Of a DNA stretch of 53,653 nucleotides, positions 51,088 through 53,653 are shown in pieces (the stretch's first letter is position 1; each line of letters begins with the position of its first letter). The notes beneath the pieces were generated by a model that saw only the letters and a list, made by a program, of their open reading frames with translations, had not been told where the DNA came from and made no database searches. Made by a program: the position numbers and the translations under genes. The stretch comes from Alphaproteobacteria bacterium (GTDB lineage Bacteria > Pseudomonadota > Alphaproteobacteria > Rickettsiales > UBA998): contig RDZH01000021.1 in the NCBI GenBank assembly GCA_004293935.1, positions 1-53,653 on the forward strand. Reading direction: 5' to 3'.

Positions 51088-51873
51088 ATGAGATCACTCA
51101 ATATCGCAGCAACGGGCATGTTAGCACAACAAACCAATGTTGATGTTATTTCACATAATCTATCCAACTTAACAACCACGGCATACAAGAAAATTCGTCC
51201 TGAATTTCAAGATTTAATGTATGAGAATTTGCGCCGCGTTGGCACGAATTCTACCGATATTGGCACGATTGTTCCTACAGGTGTTCAGCTTGGATTGGGC
51301 GTTAAGACCGCAGCGACCTACCGTAACTCAACGCAAGGGACGATGCAACTTACCGACAACCCCCTAGACATTGCCATCAATGGACGCGGTTATTTCATCG
51401 TGGAACTTCCCAATGGCGAGCAAGTCTATACGCGCAATGGTACGTTCCAGATCAATCCAGAAGGTTTGATTGTGAATACGGATGGTTTTCAAATTATTCC
51501 GGGGATTCAAGTCCCAGAAGATGCGATTGCTATCACCATCAACCAAAGCGGTGAAGTATTAGCACAAATTGCAGGGCAACAAGAACCAAATAATCTTGGG
51601 CAGTTTGAGTTAGCCGCATTCATTAATGAACCGGGCTTAGAAGCACTTGGGGATAATTTATACCGTGAAACGCCCGCTTCAGGATTGCCGATTTTGGGTA
51701 TTGCGCGTGATCAAGGTTTTGGGGAGATTTTGCAAGGTTATCTTGAAAATTCCAATGTTGATCCTGTGAAAGAAATCACTGCATTGATTGTAGCACAACG
51801 CTCCTATGAGATGAACTCCAAGGTCATTTCCTCCTCCGATGAGATGCTGCAAGCACTCACGCAAACGGCATAA
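51088..51873 (+). CDS. flgG: Flagellar basal-body rod protein FlgG
   Basis: A 261-residue distal-rod protein, the normal length. It begins MRSLNIAATGMLAQQTNVDV and shows NPLDIAINGRGYFIVELPNG and the conserved end VDPVKEITALIVAQRSYEMNSKVI. AGGAGA lies before the ATG. It follows flgF by 17 bases. Confidence 0.97.
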   Translation: MRSLNIAATGMLAQQTNVDVISHNLSNLTTTAYKKIRPEFQDLMYENLRRVGTNSTDIGTIVPTGVQLGLGVKTAATYRNSTQGTMQLTDNPLDIAINGRGYFIVELPNGEQVYTRNGTFQINPEGLIVNTDGFQIIPGIQVPEDAIAITINQSGEVLAQIAGQQEPNNLGQFELAAFINEPGLEALGDNLYRETPASGLPILGIARDQGFGEILQGYLENSNVDPVKEITALIVAQRSYEMNSKVISSSDEMLQALTQTA

Positions 51874-51896
51874 TGCTCTTTAATTAGGTATCTGTT

Positions 51897-52697
51897 ATGA
51901 AACGGTTTTTTACTGCATTTTTTGGGGCAAGCATGGTATTATTCATGCCACATATGGCGGGTGCGCGCCCGCAAGAAAAAGCTCCCCTGCCCCCCTATCA
52001 ATTAATGCTTCAGGATGTAGAAGAAACCGTTGGCAAGGCACTCGCGGAGGATAATGTGGCAGAGATTGTGAAAGCGCATGTATTAAGCGAGCGCAAGCAC
52101 ATCGTGTATGCCGCGCATCATCCTGTTGAGGTGGAATTGGCACAGCTTACCCATGATACTAATAAGCGCACATGGACAGCAAGCATGGTGATCACGCATC
52201 AAGGCAAGGTTGTGACCGCCAGACCGCTTTCAGGACGGTTTGAGGAACAAAAAATGATCCCCGTATTGGTGGAACGCATTCATCATGGCGACATCATTGC
52301 ACCCGATAATATCCGTATGATTGCTGTATCAACCAACAAGATTCGTCACGATGTCGTGACAGATGCCGCACAATTAGAGGGCAAAACATCGCGTAGCACT
52401 ATTGCAGGGGGGCGTATTATTCGTGGCAATGAATTGGTGAATCCTGCCGTGATACGCAAAGGAGCAGCCGTCAGCATGACGTACAACACCCCTACCATGC
52501 ATATATCCACCGTTGGGGAGGCCTTAGAGGATGGTGGTATGGGGGATATGATTCGCGTGCGTAACAGCACCAGTAGCATGGTAGTACGCGCCAAGATTCT
52601 TTCACCAACCGAGGTAAGCGCATCGCTTGCGCCCACCCATTCGGATGCTGTAACGCCTTCACAAAATCCCACATTGCATAGCTCTTCAGGATATTAA
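51897..52697 (+). CDS. flgA: Flagellar P-ring chaperone FlgA
   Basis: 266 residues. The Sec signal peptide (MKRFFTAFFGASMVLFMPHMAGA) is followed by an N-terminal region and a C-terminal SAF domain. The SAF domain shows IPVLVERIHHGDIIAPDNI, AAQLEGKTSRSTIAGGRII and AVSMTYNTPTMHISTVGEALEDGGMGDMI. It helps build the P ring from FlgI in the periplasm. No flgI is in the window. Confidence 0.93.
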   Translation: MKRFFTAFFGASMVLFMPHMAGARPQEKAPLPPYQLMLQDVEETVGKALAEDNVAEIVKAHVLSERKHIVYAAHHPVEVELAQLTHDTNKRTWTASMVITHQGKVVTARPLSGRFEEQKMIPVLVERIHHGDIIAPDNIRMIAVSTNKIRHDVVTDAAQLEGKTSRSTIAGGRIIRGNELVNPAVIRKGAAVSMTYNTPTMHISTVGEALEDGGMGDMIRVRNSTSSMVVRAKILSPTEVSASLAPTHSDAVTPSQNPTLHSSSGY

Positions 52698-52701
52698 TCA
52701 C

Positions 52702-53469
52702 ATGATGCACTTTTCCTTTTCTCCACGCTTTGCTTCTATTGCTCTGTGCTTGTGCGCAGCAATCATGCTTAGCGGATGCTCGTCCACGATGGATCGTCTT
52801 GAGAATGTTGGACGACAACCCGCCCTAACACGCGCAGAAAACCCGCAATCGAAGCAAAATTATCAACCTGTGACATGGCCTATGCCACAACCAACCCCTC
52901 CCGGTCCGCATTATGCAAATTCCCTATGGCAACCGGGGGCGAGGGCATTTTTCCGTGATCAACGTGCAGCGCGTGTCGGGGATATTGTACGGGTGCGCAT
53001 CCAAATCAATGATCGTGCGGATGTCTTAAACAATACCAACCGCAACCGTATTGGCTCGGAAGAAGTAGGCGCACCGAACGTGTTGGGCTTAGAAAAATAT
53101 TTTAGCAAACTCTCGCGTGATGCTGATCCTGAAGCCTTGCTTGGGATTGATAGTAATTCGCGTAATGTCGCACAAGGCTTGATTCGTCGACAAGAGCGCA
53201 TCAACACGGTGATTGCAGCAGCGATCACGCAAGTCTTGCCAAACGGGCATTTTGTGATTTCGGGAAGCCAAGAAATGCGCATCAACTTTGAGATACGGGA
53301 AGTGGGCATCACGGGCATCATCCGCCCTGAGGATATTGATTCGAGCAACACGATTGATTCCACGCAAGTGGCAGAGGCACGCGTCATCTATGGCGGTCGC
53401 GGTCAAATCACCGATATTCAGCAATCACGCTGGGGAGCGCAAGTGGTGGACATATTATCACCATTCTAA
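52702..53469 (+). CDS. flgH: Flagellar L-ring protein FlgH
   Basis: A 255-residue outer-membrane lipoprotein forming the L ring. The lipobox is LSGC (Cys26). The conserved LWQPGARAFFRDQRAARVGDI, GLIRRQERINTVIAAAITQVLPNGHFVISGSQE and VAEARVIYGGRGQITDIQ are clear. It starts four bases after flgA at tandem ATGs. Last gene of the operon; a family C repeat follows. Confidence 0.96.
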   Translation: MMHFSFSPRFASIALCLCAAIMLSGCSSTMDRLENVGRQPALTRAENPQSKQNYQPVTWPMPQPTPPGPHYANSLWQPGARAFFRDQRAARVGDIVRVRIQINDRADVLNNTNRNRIGSEEVGAPNVLGLEKYFSKLSRDADPEALLGIDSNSRNVAQGLIRRQERINTVIAAAITQVLPNGHFVISGSQEMRINFEIREVGITGIIRPEDIDSSNTIDSTQVAEARVIYGGRGQITDIQQSRWGAQVVDILSPF

Positions 53470-53491
53470 CCTTGGTTTTGGATAACAGAGA

Positions 53492-53545
53492 CCTCTGCAT
53501 AACCTATAAAACCAACAAATTCGTCATTCCTGCGTAGGGACGCAG
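53492..53545. repeat. Family C repeat (copy 6, left half)
   Basis: AGAGACCTCTGCATAACC then TTCGTCATTCCTGCGTAGGG. The right half is lost. It begins 23 bases behind the flgH stop. Confidence 0.7.
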
Positions 53546-53632
53546 CATTTTATCTAGGGCAACTCTATTAACTGCGTGATTTTCTGATAAATTTTGTGTA
53601 TAGTGCGTTTTTGCAAGCACAAGGTTATTGAG

Positions 53633-53653
53633 ATGGCACGACAACAAGGTTTT
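53633..53653 (+). CDS. Start of a gene cut by the window edge
   Basis: An ATG with AAGGTTATTGAG before it opens the frame MARQQGF, which runs off the window. Too short to identify. Confidence 0.45.

Overview
The window looks like chromosomal DNA of an alphaproteobacterium with moderate GC content, mostly tightly packed housekeeping genes. The evidence is the alphaproteobacterial gene neighbourhoods (thrB-rnhA, lptE-holA, TPR protein-ispE, flgF-flgG-flgA-flgH), a FliX-type flagellar regulator, a bactofilin, PhaA/PhaB and a D-3-hydroxybutyrate dehydrogenase. The 23S and 5S rRNA genes form their own transcription unit with no 16S or tRNA gene upstream. Unlinked rRNA genes are best known in Rickettsiales and other reduced or host-associated lineages. 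Threonine synthesis, flagella, an LPS export system and polyhydroxybutyrate genes argue against an extremely reduced parasite. I cannot name the genus.

Layout. 1-470 is a nest of palindromic repeats. 0.5-3.8 kb (minus) is thrB, a membrane protein, rnhA and a sugar-nucleotide epimerase, overlapping by ATGA junctions, with a possible threonine attenuator in front. 4.0-5.9 kb (plus) holds a bactofilin and a beta-lactamase-fold protein with no signal peptide. 6-12.4 kb (minus) holds phaA-phaB, holA, a small membrane protein, lptE, two short-chain dehydrogenases and an outer-membrane barrel. 12.6-24 kb (minus) is secE-nusG-rplK-rplA-rplJ-rplL-rpoB-rpoC with recognisable promoter, hairpin and terminator. 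24-28 kb has PhoX diverging from a ZnuC/ZnuB pair. 28-36 kb is more accessory: unknown proteins, an SbtA-like bicarbonate transporter, a DUF2793 (phage/GTA-like) protein, threonine synthase, a large HExxH protein and fliX. 36.5-46 kb holds a YejA-like binding protein, an OmpA-type protein, lptD, cysQ, ispE and a TPR protein. 46-50 kb is a truncated tfoX-like gene, 5S and 23S rRNA. 50.3-53.5 kb is flgFGAH behind a near-perfect sigma-54 promoter.

Links between regions. lptE and lptD are the two halves of the LPS translocon. thrB and thrC are the last two steps of threonine synthesis, at separate loci. fliX and a sigma-54 flgF promoter fit the Caulobacter FliX/FlbD control scheme. PhaA, PhaB and the hydroxybutyrate dehydrogenase serve 3-hydroxybutyrate storage and use.

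The most unusual material is non-coding. Three families of nested palindromic elements sit almost always just behind stop codons, and one of them truncates tfoX. A promoter with an 11-base A run in its spacer is a candidate phase-variable switch. Several -10 boxes lie so close to a start codon that leaderless translation is likely.
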